DNA from: Flavicella sediminum
GTDB lineage: Bacteria; Bacteroidota; Bacteroidia; Flavobacteriales; Flavobacteriaceae
NCBI RefSeq assembly: GCF_006381105.1
Contig: NZ_VDET01000013.1
Location: forward strand, 32,137-96,136
Length of the DNA: 64,000 bases
Reading direction: 5' to 3'
Positions 7,884 through 16,434 of the stretch are shown here, piece after piece. The notes under the pieces were generated by a model that was given only the letters and a program-made list of their open reading frames with translations, ran no database searches and was not told where the DNA came from. The translations under genes were made by a program, and so were the position numbers. Every line of letters begins with the position of its first letter. Positions within the stretch are counted from its first letter, which is position 1.

Positions 7884-9869
7884 TTATTTTTTCTTTTGTA
7901 AAACAATCAGTGATTTGGTTTGTGCATGCACGACTTCCGACATAATTTTTTTCAAACCAGAATAAAAAATAGAAGGGTAAAAAGATTCTTTAAAATTTAA
8001 AGTAAACGTAGTTCTTACTTTAGAGCCTAGTACAGTACTGCTCATATAAATACTTGCTTTTTTCTCGGGTAATGTCAAACGAATATTTTTAGGTATTTCT
8101 ACAATTTCATAGCTGTCGCCTAGGTCCATAGTTATGGAATAGCTATACGCATCTTTGAAACCGAAATCTACGGGGTAGGTTCTTTCTTGGAGTTTGAAAG
8201 GGTTTTCGGTAAAGAGTTTTAATAGAAACGGATCAAAATAAAATTTATCCTGATTGTTTTCATTTATTTTTTTTGAAATTTTTACTGTTTCAGTGAAATA
8301 GGTATCTGTAATTTTTTCAGTTTTAACAATATGTTCCTTAGCACTAAATCCATGAAGTTGATCCTTGTATTTGTTTAAATATTGCTCTTTGTTAGAAAAA
8401 TAGGCTTTCTTTTTTGTTAAACCATGGTAGCCGGAATAACGAGTATTCATTTGTCCAACTAATTCTTGGTTTTCATTTAAGTTAAGCTGTATGCTTATCT
8501 GACTTTTAGAGGTTTCATGAGCTGCAATAGCTGTCCAATCACTATCGTTTTTAAAATCTAATTTTCTTCCGTATTGGTTCAAACTTCGAAAAGGGAGCTG
8601 CCCAAAAGTTAAATAGGGGTCTGTAGCATCCAATAAATATTTTTGATCCTCTATAAGAAGTTCTACAATAGAATAATTAAATTCTGAAATAACCGGAAAT
8701 ATTTTTGTAGGCAAGCCATTTTCACGAGTGGAAATCAGAACCAAATTGGCATCCAATCCGTTTTCTTTTAATAAATTTCGTAGCAATACATTTAAATCTG
8801 TAACACTTCCCGATTGTTCTTTGATTAGTTTTTTTAAGGAAATTTGGGTAAATACACGGTTTTCTTTGTTCCAAGAATAATTTTGTTGAACATATAAAAA
8901 TATTTCTTTTGCTTTTTCTAGTGGTGTGTTTGCCGTTAAAACAAGTGGGATTAGTAGCTTTTCAGAAATGTTTTTCTTTCTCAATTCTTTACCTACCGAT
9001 TCGTCTCTTTTAATTTCTCTGTCTACCGTTTTCCACGATTTTGTGTAATCTCTTTTGGTTCCATCAAACCATTCGGTACTGATCAGTTCGTATTCTATTT
9101 TCGACAAATAGTTTTTCTTTGAAGTCATATAATCTTCCTCTATAAAAGCAGGGATGTCCTTCATAATATAAAGTGTTTTTGCACAACTAGCACTTGCCGT
9201 TCCGTGCGTTAAACAATCTCTTTCTAATTCAGCAGTGTTTGTGTCCAACTTTTTTTCACCAACTAATTTAATATTGTAAATATAATTAGCTGGGATTTTT
9301 GTGTTGTATTCAGAATAGAGCTTTGGAATATCTTCTTGGAAAGTCCATTCTTTGAAATTAAAAATAAAAGGAGATTTTAGAGAATAGCGATACGTAATTA
9401 CAGAGCCTTCTTTTAAGTTGGGCAGTGTGAATTTGACCAAGTTTAAGCGGTCATTGTATTTTTCTTTATAAATGTTTTCTGAAGTTAAATGAGTAATTTC
9501 TACTTTGCCATTTACCTTGGTGTAGGTTGTTGCTTCTATGTCATCTATTTCTTCGTGAGAAGAATCATTTCTGTACAAATAAACTTCAACAGTTCCTTTG
9601 TCGAATGCTTTTCGGTTAAAAATTTTGATTTTTTTAGCGTAATGAGTGACTATATTATAATCAGCACCTTCCACATAACTATCACCATATTCGTAAATAA
9701 CTAAGGCGTTTGCGGTTGAATCTTTCGCGTAAAAAGAATTGTTTAAATCGTTTTCAGAAACTCTTAATTCTGAACTGTTGAAAGCCTTTTGTGCGTAATT
9801 GTATTGAGTTGTTAGTAGTAGTAAAGCGAGCATCGCAAAAAGTGCTGGCTTATTTTTTTTAATTTTCAT
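7884..9869 (-). CDS. Exported DUF3857 / transglutaminase-like protein lacking the catalytic Cys
   Basis: The 661-residue protein has a signal peptide ending near YAQ (about residue 27) and is probably periplasmic. It has an N-terminal DUF3857 domain (about 60-260), a transglutaminase-like core (about 315-430) and a beta-rich C-terminus. In active members the Cys lies in a G-C-x-D context. Here the corresponding motif reads GSVTDLNVLLRNLL, with Val in place of Cys, and the expected His region reads FNYSIVELL. The core is therefore probably non-catalytic. The ATG at 9869 is preferred over an in-frame TTG two codons upstream. It lies 20 bases after the HD-PycTM gene and 6 bases before the DinB gene, suggesting one operon. 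Confidence 0.8.
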   Translation of the reverse strand: MKIKKNKPALFAMLALLLLTTQYNYAQKAFNSSELRVSENDLNNSFYAKDSTANALVIYEYGDSYVEGADYNIVTHYAKKIKIFNRKAFDKGTVEVYLYRNDSSHEEIDDIEATTYTKVNGKVEITHLTSENIYKEKYNDRLNLVKFTLPNLKEGSVITYRYSLKSPFIFNFKEWTFQEDIPKLYSEYNTKIPANYIYNIKLVGEKKLDTNTAELERDCLTHGTASASCAKTLYIMKDIPAFIEEDYMTSKKNYLSKIEYELISTEWFDGTKRDYTKSWKTVDREIKRDESVGKELRKKNISEKLLIPLVLTANTPLEKAKEIFLYVQQNYSWNKENRVFTQISLKKLIKEQSGSVTDLNVLLRNLLKENGLDANLVLISTRENGLPTKIFPVISEFNYSIVELLIEDQKYLLDATDPYLTFGQLPFRSLNQYGRKLDFKNDSDWTAIAAHETSKSQISIQLNLNENQELVGQMNTRYSGYHGLTKKKAYFSNKEQYLNKYKDQLHGFSAKEHIVKTEKITDTYFTETVKISKKINENNQDKFYFDPFLLKLFTENPFKLQERTYPVDFGFKDAYSYSITMDLGDSYEIVEIPKNIRLTLPEKKASIYMSSTVLGSKVRTTFTLNFKESFYPSIFYSGLKKIMSEVVHAQTKSLIVLQKKK

Positions 9870-9889
9870 AGTCAATTTAAAAGTATTTT

Positions 9890-11125
9890 TTATTTTAATT
9901 TATGGGTCACTATTTCTTCAGGAATTGTTAAAAATGCAAGGACAAAACATAAAACAGAAGCAATAATTCCGATCATAAAAACAACATAGGTAATTCTGAG
10001 TAATCGGTATTTTCTGGCCAATACCAAACCTAAAAAATAAAGATCTTTGGTCATGGAACCATACAGGTATTCTCTGTCGTTCATTAATTTTTGAATGCCA
10101 TAATTAAAATCTTCTAAAGGCATTTTGTGAAAGTTTCCAAAGAACAATAAATTCACTTTTTTGTCCTCAATATCCTTTCTTGAAAATTTGCCAGAAGTCA
10201 CTTTTGGTTTGGTTGATATAATTGCTCCAATAATAGAAGCCACCGATGTAAGTACAAAAACCAGCGTTGGAATAATTAAAAAATGGTTGCTTTCTTTGTC
10301 TAATTTTGGAACCAAATTGGCCAAAGCAATAGATAGTATAATAGCATTGACACTCAGTAGAATGTTGGCTTTCGTGTCGGCAATATCACTTAGTTTGATA
10401 TGGTTTCTTAGCGTTACCTTAAACATGGTTTCTACCCCTTTTTCTGGTTTGTCGGCTTTCGCTATTTTATCTTTTTTTTCAGAAGCTTTTAGGGCTGACT
10501 TTTCTTTTTTGGTTATTTCTTTAGCCTTTTCTTTTTTTAATTCTTCTTTGACAAAAAGCCAGTTTTTTGTTTTTTGCTGGTGGAATTTTTCAAAAGCAGT
10601 ATCTGTAAAATATTTATGATTTTCTAAAAAGGAAATTCCGGTTGCTAACCATTCTGAATCTTTAATTTTTTTACAGTCACGAACTTCCCATTCTGTTTTA
10701 AGGAGACTGCTTTTTTTGATGAAATCTTTAGATCCTAAATGTGCCAAGTCGGCATCGCATAAAATTTCTTCAAGTTTATTGTTAGGGTTTTGAGGCATTT
10801 TGGTAGCTTCAATACACCCTAAAATGGTCTTTGTTTTTTCTTTGTCAAAATCGTGTTTCTTTAAAAAGGCTTCCGCTTCAATTTTACTAGTATCTTCATG
10901 GCCTTTACAGCCTGCAATAAAACCAGTATCATGAAACCATGCCGCTAATAAAACAAGTTCCAATTCAGAATCTCGCAAATTCTCTCCTTGTGCAATTTCG
11001 TTTGCGGCAGCAACAACATCTAGCGTATGGTTGTAATTGTGGTAAATAACTTGCGTAGGTAATTTTGTTTTAAACAGGTGTATTACATGTTTTTTTGCGT
11101 TGATCAGTATTTTCGAGTTTTCCAT
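9890..11125 (-). CDS. HD phosphohydrolase fused to a Pycsar-effector-like membrane domain
   Basis: This 411-residue protein has two parts. Residues 1-210 are an HD-family phosphohydrolase with His33, the His65-Asp66 pair in WFHDTGF and a later Asp in CDADLAHLG. All four metal-binding positions are present, so it is probably active. After a Lys/Glu-rich linker (about 200-230) comes a membrane domain with hydrophobic segments near 248-270, 282-305 and 377-401. It contains LSDIADTKANILLSVNAI, which resembles the transmembrane effector domain of Pycsar cyclic-nucleotide defence (PycTM, DUF5706). No cyclase gene is nearby. It is the first gene of an operon with the DUF3857 and DinB genes, with a -7 element 23 bases upstream. 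A role in nucleotide signalling is inferred. Confidence 0.82.
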   Translation of the reverse strand: MENSKILINAKKHVIHLFKTKLPTQVIYHNYNHTLDVVAAANEIAQGENLRDSELELVLLAAWFHDTGFIAGCKGHEDTSKIEAEAFLKKHDFDKEKTKTILGCIEATKMPQNPNNKLEEILCDADLAHLGSKDFIKKSSLLKTEWEVRDCKKIKDSEWLATGISFLENHKYFTDTAFEKFHQQKTKNWLFVKEELKKEKAKEITKKEKSALKASEKKDKIAKADKPEKGVETMFKVTLRNHIKLSDIADTKANILLSVNAIILSIALANLVPKLDKESNHFLIIPTLVFVLTSVASIIGAIISTKPKVTSGKFSRKDIEDKKVNLLFFGNFHKMPLEDFNYGIQKLMNDREYLYGSMTKDLYFLGLVLARKYRLLRITYVVFMIGIIASVLCFVLAFLTIPEEIVTHKLK

Positions 11126-11148
11126 AAGAGCTTTCCACTAGATATTTC

Positions 11149-11156
11149 AAATATAT
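11149..11156 (-). promoter_or_regulatory. -7 promoter element of the HD-PycTM operon
   Basis: On the minus strand this reads TATATTTG, matching TAnnTTTG, 23 bases before the ATG at 11125. Confidence 0.55.
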
Positions 11157-11280
11157 CAATTTTATAACAGTAATACTTATTCTCTATTAAGAAGAATTTT
11201 AGGATTAAAGTAATAATTTAGCAAAGTTTCCGACCAAATGGAGGTCTGTAAAACTAGGCGGATTTAAAACCTGATATTTA

Positions 11281-14200
11281 ATGAGTTATACGTACTGTAA
11301 ATTAATTTTTATTTTTTCAATAGGATTGTTTGTGCAATCTTGTGCTAGTTTTGACGAGCAAATAAGTGATTCTTACAAAGGTTGGGTTGAAGATGAGTTG
11401 CATGGAGAACTTGTTTATTCCATGTATTTAATTGGAGATGCAGGAAATGCCAGCCTGAATGAAACTACTTTTACCTTAAAAGCTTTAGAAAATAAATTAA
11501 AAATTGCAGGTAAAAATAGTACGGCTTTGTTTTTGGGAGATAATATTTACCCTGTGGGAATGCCTTCAAAAAAGCACAAAAAAAAGCGTGCTTTGGCAGA
11601 GCATCGTATCAAAACACAAACCGATATTTTAAAAGATTTTAATGGAACCTCGATATTTATTCCTGGAAATCACGATTGGTATAGCAACGGATTGAATGGT
11701 TTGGAAAGAGAACAAAAATTTATTGAAAAAGAATTACAAAATAAAAATGTGTTTTTTCCACAAGATGGTTGTCCACTTGAAAAAATTGATTTGACAGATG
11801 ATTTGGTTATTATTGCTATTGACAGTCAGTGGTATTTAGAAGATTGGAACAAGCATCCAACCATGAATGATAATTGTCCTTATATCAAATCAAAGCGAAA
11901 ATTTTTTGAAGAGTTAAAGGGTATGCTGAATAAAAACAGTGAAAAAACTGTAGTCATTGCTTTGCATCATCCCGTGTTTACAAATGGTACCCATGGTGGA
12001 AAATACAGTGCAAAAAGTCATTTGTTTCCATTGGGGAATTCTATTCCATTGCCTGGCGTAGGTTCTTTTTTCAATTTGCTAAGAGAAACCAGTGGTTTAA
12101 GTCCGCAAGATTTACAAAACAAGAATTATTCTGAATTGGCAAATAAAATAGTCACGTTAAGTCAACCCTATAAAAAAGTAGTTTTTGTTTCTGGTCACGA
12201 TCATAATTTGCAGTTTTTAAAGAAAAAGAATAAAATTCAAATTGTAAGTGGTTCGGCTTCAAAAAAATCGGCGACAAAATTGGGCAGTGATACGGGGTTC
12301 ACTTATGGTCATGAAGGATATAGTCAATTGAATTTTTACAAAGACGGTTCAGCAAAAGTTGTTTTTTACGGAACATCTGAAAATGCGGAAAAAAAAGTAT
12401 TTCAAGCTGAGGTTTTTCCTGCCGACAAAGCCTATACGAAGAAGTTTCCAAAAGAAGAACGCAAAACTTTTGTGACTTCTATTTATTCAAAAGAACAAAC
12501 CGATAAAAGTTTCTTGTACAAGCTTCTTTGGGGAGACCATTATCGAAGGTATTATAGTAAAAACATTGAAGCGCCTATTGTGTTGTTAGATACCCTTTTT
12601 GGGGGATTGACACCCGTTAAAAAAGGAGGAGGGAACCAATCTAATTCTATTCGTTTGGAAGATAAAACCGGCAAACAATATGTGATGCGTGCTTTGAAGA
12701 AAAGTGCAACCCGATTTTTACAATCTGTGGCTTTTCAAGAAGAGTATGTAACGGAAAAATTTGAAGATACTTATACAGAAGATTTGTTGCTAGATTTTTA
12801 CACATCAGCGCATCCTTTTACACCTTTTGTAGTAGATGATTTGTCGAAACCTTTGGGGATTTACCACACCAATCCAAATCTGTATTATATTCCGAAGCAA
12901 GATGCTTTGCAAAAGTACAATGAGCAATTTGGAAATCAATTGTATATGATTGAAGAAAGAGCGGCTTCCGGTCATGGAAATTTGGAGAGTTTTGGTTTTG
13001 CAGACAAAGTAATTAGTACAGACGATTTGTTTAAAAATTTACGTAAAAGTAAAGACTATACAGTAGATGAGCCGGCTTATGTACGAGCCAGATTATTTGA
13101 TTTATTGATTGGTGACTGGGATCGTCATGCGGATCAATGGCGTTGGGCTGAATTTAAGGAGGGTGATAAGCGTTTCTATCGTCCTGTTCCTAGAGATAGA
13201 GATCAGGCATTTTCTAATTACGACGGACTTTTACTCACCTCCCTAACACGTTTAATTCCTTCGGTACGTTTGATGCAAACCTATGATACTGAAATAAGAA
13301 GTATCAAATGGTTTAGTGATGAACCGTACCCATTAGATTTGGCTTTTCTTCAAAATAATGAAAAAGCCATGTGGTTAAAAGAAGCCAAATTTATACAAGA
13401 TAATTTAACAGATGAAATTATTGATCATGCTTTTGAAGATGTGCCTGAAGAGGTAAAAGATGAAAGTCTTTTAAAAATAAAAAACACCTTAAAGTATAGA
13501 AGAGCAAAGCTGTTAGATATTGCTAGCTATTACAATGCTTATCTGCTGAAATTTGTCACCCTAAAAGGAACAGACAAAGATGATTGGTTTGAAATTCTTC
13601 ATAAAGAAGACAAAAAGACAGTTGTTCAGCATTTTAATATAAAAAATGGCGAAAAAGGAAAATTGATCAAAGAGAATATTTACGATGGAGGTTTGACCAA
13701 AGAAATTTGGATTTATGGTTTAGATGATGATGATCATTTTGTGATTTCAGGTGATGCTAAGGGACATTCTAAAATAAAGTTAATCGGTGGGCAGAATAAA
13801 GATACCTATGTCGTAAATGACAATCCGAATGTGAAAATTCACGACTTTAAGAGTAAGAAAAATAAGTTTCAAGCCAAAAGAAAATTTTTAGAATTATCGG
13901 ATAGATATACAGAGCAAGTTTATGATTATCGAAAAATTAAAAAGAATGTCAATCAGCTTATGCCTTCCTTAGGACTCAATCCGGATGATGGATTGAAATA
14001 TGGTTTTTTAAATACGTTTACGCATTATGGCTTTTTAAGAAATCCGTTTACTTACAAGCATGCTTTTGGAGCAATGTATTACAATGCCACTGAAGGATTT
14101 GAATTGACGTATAATGGGGAGTTTGCTACTAGTAAAACAAATTGGAATTTAGGAATTGAGAGTCGATTTACAAGTCCGAATTACAGTATCAATTTTTTTG

Positions 14201-14967
14201 AATTTGGAAATGAAACGGAAAACAAAGGAAAAGAAAAAGGGAAGGATTACAACAGGGTAAAGTTGAGTACCATTAGTTTGGCCCCTTCTTTTATATGGAA
14301 AGGTTTTTCAGAAGCTACGTTTAAATTAAGTCTGCCTTTTGAAGCTATTGAAATAGAAGAAACAGAAGGAAGAATAACTTCAGAAAGTATTTATGAACGC
14401 GCTTATTTTGCGGGAATGAAAGCGCAATTTAGTTACAGCCACTATGATAATATTTCCTTGCCAACACTAGGCTTTGCTTTTGATGTTTCAGCAGCCTATA
14501 GCTCAAATTTAAATGGAGATCATGACAATTCTTATGTAAAATCTATGATGAGTTTTGTTCATAAATTGAACAGTTCAGGAAAAATAACGCTTTCAACAAA
14601 ACTGAAAGGACATTTGGTATTTCAAGATGAATTTGAAATATACCAAGCAGCAAGTATTGGAGGTGCTGATGGGTTACGCGGATTTAGAAATCAGCGTTTT
14701 ACAGGAAAGAATAGTTTTTACCAAAATACAGATATACGATTTACCTTAAAAGAAAAAAACACAGCACTTGTGCCTGTTAGCTATGGTGTTGCTTTGGGCT
14801 ATGATTATGGAAAAGTTTGGATGATTGGCGAGAGCTCTACAAAATGGCACGCTGCCTACGGAGGTTCCTTATGGTTAAATGCAAACGGTTTGGCTACGGG
14901 GAATTTGGCCTTGTTTTCTTCAGAAGATGGCTTGCGTGTAAGTTTTGGTATTGGATTTGGATTTTAG
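11281..14967 (+). CDS. Lipoprotein fusing metallophosphatase, kinase-like region and outer-membrane barrel
   Basis: This 1228-residue protein has a lipoprotein signal ending FVQSC (Cys21). Residues about 48-360 form a calcineurin-like metallophosphatase: GDAGNAS, GDNIYPVG, GNHDWYSNG, HHPVFTNG and SGHDHN are all present. Residues about 440-760 show a kinase-like pattern: a Gly-rich stretch KKGGGNQSNSIRL, a possible ATP-binding Lys in VMRALKKS (near 474), GDWDRHADQWRW (about 611) and PRDRDQAF with Asp641. The last 330 residues look like a BamA/TamA-type beta barrel ending in FGIGFGF, with Phe at the C-terminus. The phosphatase plus barrel layout is known in Bacteroidota; the kinase-like reading of the middle is my inference. 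It is divergent from the HD-PycTM operon and overlaps the next convergent gene by 4 bases. Confidence 0.85.
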   Translation: MSYTYCKLIFIFSIGLFVQSCASFDEQISDSYKGWVEDELHGELVYSMYLIGDAGNASLNETTFTLKALENKLKIAGKNSTALFLGDNIYPVGMPSKKHKKKRALAEHRIKTQTDILKDFNGTSIFIPGNHDWYSNGLNGLEREQKFIEKELQNKNVFFPQDGCPLEKIDLTDDLVIIAIDSQWYLEDWNKHPTMNDNCPYIKSKRKFFEELKGMLNKNSEKTVVIALHHPVFTNGTHGGKYSAKSHLFPLGNSIPLPGVGSFFNLLRETSGLSPQDLQNKNYSELANKIVTLSQPYKKVVFVSGHDHNLQFLKKKNKIQIVSGSASKKSATKLGSDTGFTYGHEGYSQLNFYKDGSAKVVFYGTSENAEKKVFQAEVFPADKAYTKKFPKEERKTFVTSIYSKEQTDKSFLYKLLWGDHYRRYYSKNIEAPIVLLDTLFGGLTPVKKGGGNQSNSIRLEDKTGKQYVMRALKKSATRFLQSVAFQEEYVTEKFEDTYTEDLLLDFYTSAHPFTPFVVDDLSKPLGIYHTNPNLYYIPKQDALQKYNEQFGNQLYMIEERAASGHGNLESFGFADKVISTDDLFKNLRKSKDYTVDEPAYVRARLFDLLIGDWDRHADQWRWAEFKEGDKRFYRPVPRDRDQAFSNYDGLLLTSLTRLIPSVRLMQTYDTEIRSIKWFSDEPYPLDLAFLQNNEKAMWLKEAKFIQDNLTDEIIDHAFEDVPEEVKDESLLKIKNTLKYRRAKLLDIASYYNAYLLKFVTLKGTDKDDWFEILHKEDKKTVVQHFNIKNGEKGKLIKENIYDGGLTKEIWIYGLDDDDHFVISGDAKGHSKIKLIGGQNKDTYVVNDNPNVKIHDFKSKKNKFQAKRKFLELSDRYTEQVYDYRKIKKNVNQLMPSLGLNPDDGLKYGFLNTFTHYGFLRNPFTYKHAFGAMYYNATEGFELTYNGEFATSKTNWNLGIESRFTSPNYSINFFEFGNETENKGKEKGKDYNRVKLSTISLAPSFIWKGFSEATFKLSLPFEAIEIEETEGRITSESIYERAYFAGMKAQFSYSHYDNISLPTLGFAFDVSAAYSSNLNGDHDNSYVKSMMSFVHKLNSSGKITLSTKLKGHLVFQDEFEIYQAASIGGADGLRGFRNQRFTGKNSFYQNTDIRFTLKEKNTALVPVSYGVALGYDYGKVWMIGESSTKWHAAYGGSLWLNANGLATGNLALFSSEDGLRVSFGIGFGF

Positions 14968-15314
14968 TCCTTGTAAATGCTTCTGTCTTTGTGCGTAAAT
15001 TTGTGGATGGCATAAAAAATAAAACCCAATATAGCTCCTGTTAATGTTCCCATATTTATGGGGTCAAAATCGTGGCCAGTAATAAGAAATTTTATATAGA
15101 AAACAGAAGCCCCAATAATTAAACAGCCTAAAAATAAATTAAATTCTTTTTTTGAAAAAATCGCATAAGTACCACAGATAATTCCGGTGATTATCGAGCT
15201 TAGGGTGATTTTAGTATAGATCACTTTGTCAAATGTAAATTCGTTGACAAAGTACGAACTTATAAGAATTCCAATAATAGCGCCTGCTAAAAGGCCAACA
15301 CTAATTTTCTTCAT
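14964..15314 (-). CDS. Hypothetical small membrane protein
   Basis: This 116-residue protein is mostly hydrophobic, with four predicted membrane segments near residues 5-24, 37-56, 61-79 and 89-105 and a basic C-terminal tail. I do not recognise the family. It is convergent with the metallophosphatase-barrel gene, and the two stop regions overlap by 4 bases. The start ATG at 15314 is followed by MKKISVGLL, a plausible membrane-insertion signal. No partner is evident. Confidence 0.7.
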   Translation of the reverse strand: MKKISVGLLAGAIIGILISSYFVNEFTFDKVIYTKITLSSIITGIICGTYAIFSKKEFNLFLGCLIIGASVFYIKFLITGHDFDPINMGTLTGAILGFIFYAIHKFTHKDRSIYKD

Positions 15315-15389
15315 AGTTTGGGGGTATCAGAAATATGAAGTAAATATAGTGAAATATTATTCAATCTATTTTTATGTTTTGTCGAAGTG

Positions 15390-16337
15390 TTAAAAGGAAA
15401 TAGCTAATTGAGCTTCTAGACTCCAAATTTGAGTTTTTAAATGCTCCTTGAATTTTTTATGTGCTTCTGAATCAGGGTTGAAAGGTTTGTGTGAAATGCT
15501 TTTTTGAACATTGTCTATTTTTTTTAAGAGTTCTGTTGGCGTTGCAATCCATGCTTGTACAAACTGTTCCCAAATATATGTAATAGCCGTTTCGTTTGGA
15601 TGAATCATATCAGCTGCATAGAATCGATAATCTCTTAAATCATCCATCATTATTTCATAAGCAGGGAAATAAGAAACTGCATTGGATTTTAATAGCCGAT
15701 GAATTGCTGAAATTAAATGCGACTTGCTCAAAGAGTTTTCAATCATACCGTCTTTTACATGACGTACAGGACTTACTGTGTAAATAATTTTCAGATCAGG
15801 ATTGATTTTTGAAATTCCGTTTTGGATTCTTTGCAGACTTTGGGTGATTTCATCTACAGTCAATAATTCTTTTGAAAATTCTTTTTGCGGAATTTTATGA
15901 CAATTGGCCACAACGGTATCCGTTTCTACATGTTTGTAAATCCAAGCGGTTCCTAAGGTAATTATTAAGTGACTAGCTTCTTTTAGTTTTTTGTTTGTAC
16001 TAGCGATGGTTGAATTGATTGCTGTGACTATTTCCGCTTCCGTGTTTTTTGAAAAATCGGAATGGTGATGGAAACTATGATACCTTTCATTGTGTAAAAT
16101 TAAGTCGGAAGTATCGTAGTGTTGTAAATGCAGACAATCAAAAATAGCTTTTTCTATCGCTAGTGGGTGAAATAAAACGCCATAAGGATTTGTGGTTTGC
16201 TGAAACTTGTAATAGGCCAATTTTTTACCCATATTTTCAGAAAAACAAGAACCAAACAATACAATTGAAGAAGTATGGCTAATGGTCTTAAAATTATTTT
16301 TAGTTTTTATGACGGTTCTGAAAATTGAATCTGACAA
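15390..16337 (-). CDS. GSCFA-domain protein
   Basis: This 315-residue protein belongs to the GSCFA family, named for the motif seen here as LFGSCFSENMG (about residues 27-37). The family resembles SGNH/GDSL hydrolases. The Ser of that motif and the C-terminal DMIHPNETAI segment (Asp and His) could form a hydrolase centre, but no substrate is established. No signal peptide is visible. The start is a TTG: no in-frame ATG occurs between the -7 element at 16361-16368 and this codon, and the first internal ATG would remove the GSCF motif. It is a single gene downstream of the alaS terminator. Confidence 0.88.
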   Translation of the reverse strand: MSDSIFRTVIKTKNNFKTISHTSSIVLFGSCFSENMGKKLAYYKFQQTTNPYGVLFHPLAIEKAIFDCLHLQHYDTSDLILHNERYHSFHHHSDFSKNTEAEIVTAINSTIASTNKKLKEASHLIITLGTAWIYKHVETDTVVANCHKIPQKEFSKELLTVDEITQSLQRIQNGISKINPDLKIIYTVSPVRHVKDGMIENSLSKSHLISAIHRLLKSNAVSYFPAYEIMMDDLRDYRFYAADMIHPNETAITYIWEQFVQAWIATPTELLKKIDNVQKSISHKPFNPDSEAHKKFKEHLKTQIWSLEAQLAISF

Positions 16338-16360
16338 AATATATGGGTTTAGTAAGCAAA

Positions 16361-16368
16361 CAAAGATA
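16361..16368 (-). promoter_or_regulatory. -7 promoter element of the GSCFA gene
   Basis: On the minus strand this reads TATCTTTG, a perfect match. It lies between the alaS terminator and the TTG start at 16337, and helps fix that unusual start. Confidence 0.65.
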
Positions 16369-16382
16369 CAATAGAAAAAGAA

Positions 16383-16413
16383 AAAACCTCATTTGAAAAA
16401 CAAATGAGGTTTT
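16383..16413. terminator. Terminator of alaS
   Basis: A perfect 13-bp stem (AAAACCTCATTTG, 16383-16395, with 16401-16413) closes an A5 loop, 21 bases beyond the alaS stop on the minus strand. The stem ends in T4 on that strand. Confidence 0.85.
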
Positions 16414-16434
16414 GATCGTATTAGTTATCTCTTT

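Noticed and set aside
10161-10619. A 152-codon open frame opposite the HD-PycTM gene
   Set aside because: It lies entirely within a well-supported gene on the other strand and has Ser/Leu/Phe-rich shadow composition.
9890-11125. A complete Pycsar defence locus
   Set aside because: No pyrimidine cyclase gene lies within the window on either side, and neighbours are core genes, so a classical defence island is not supported.
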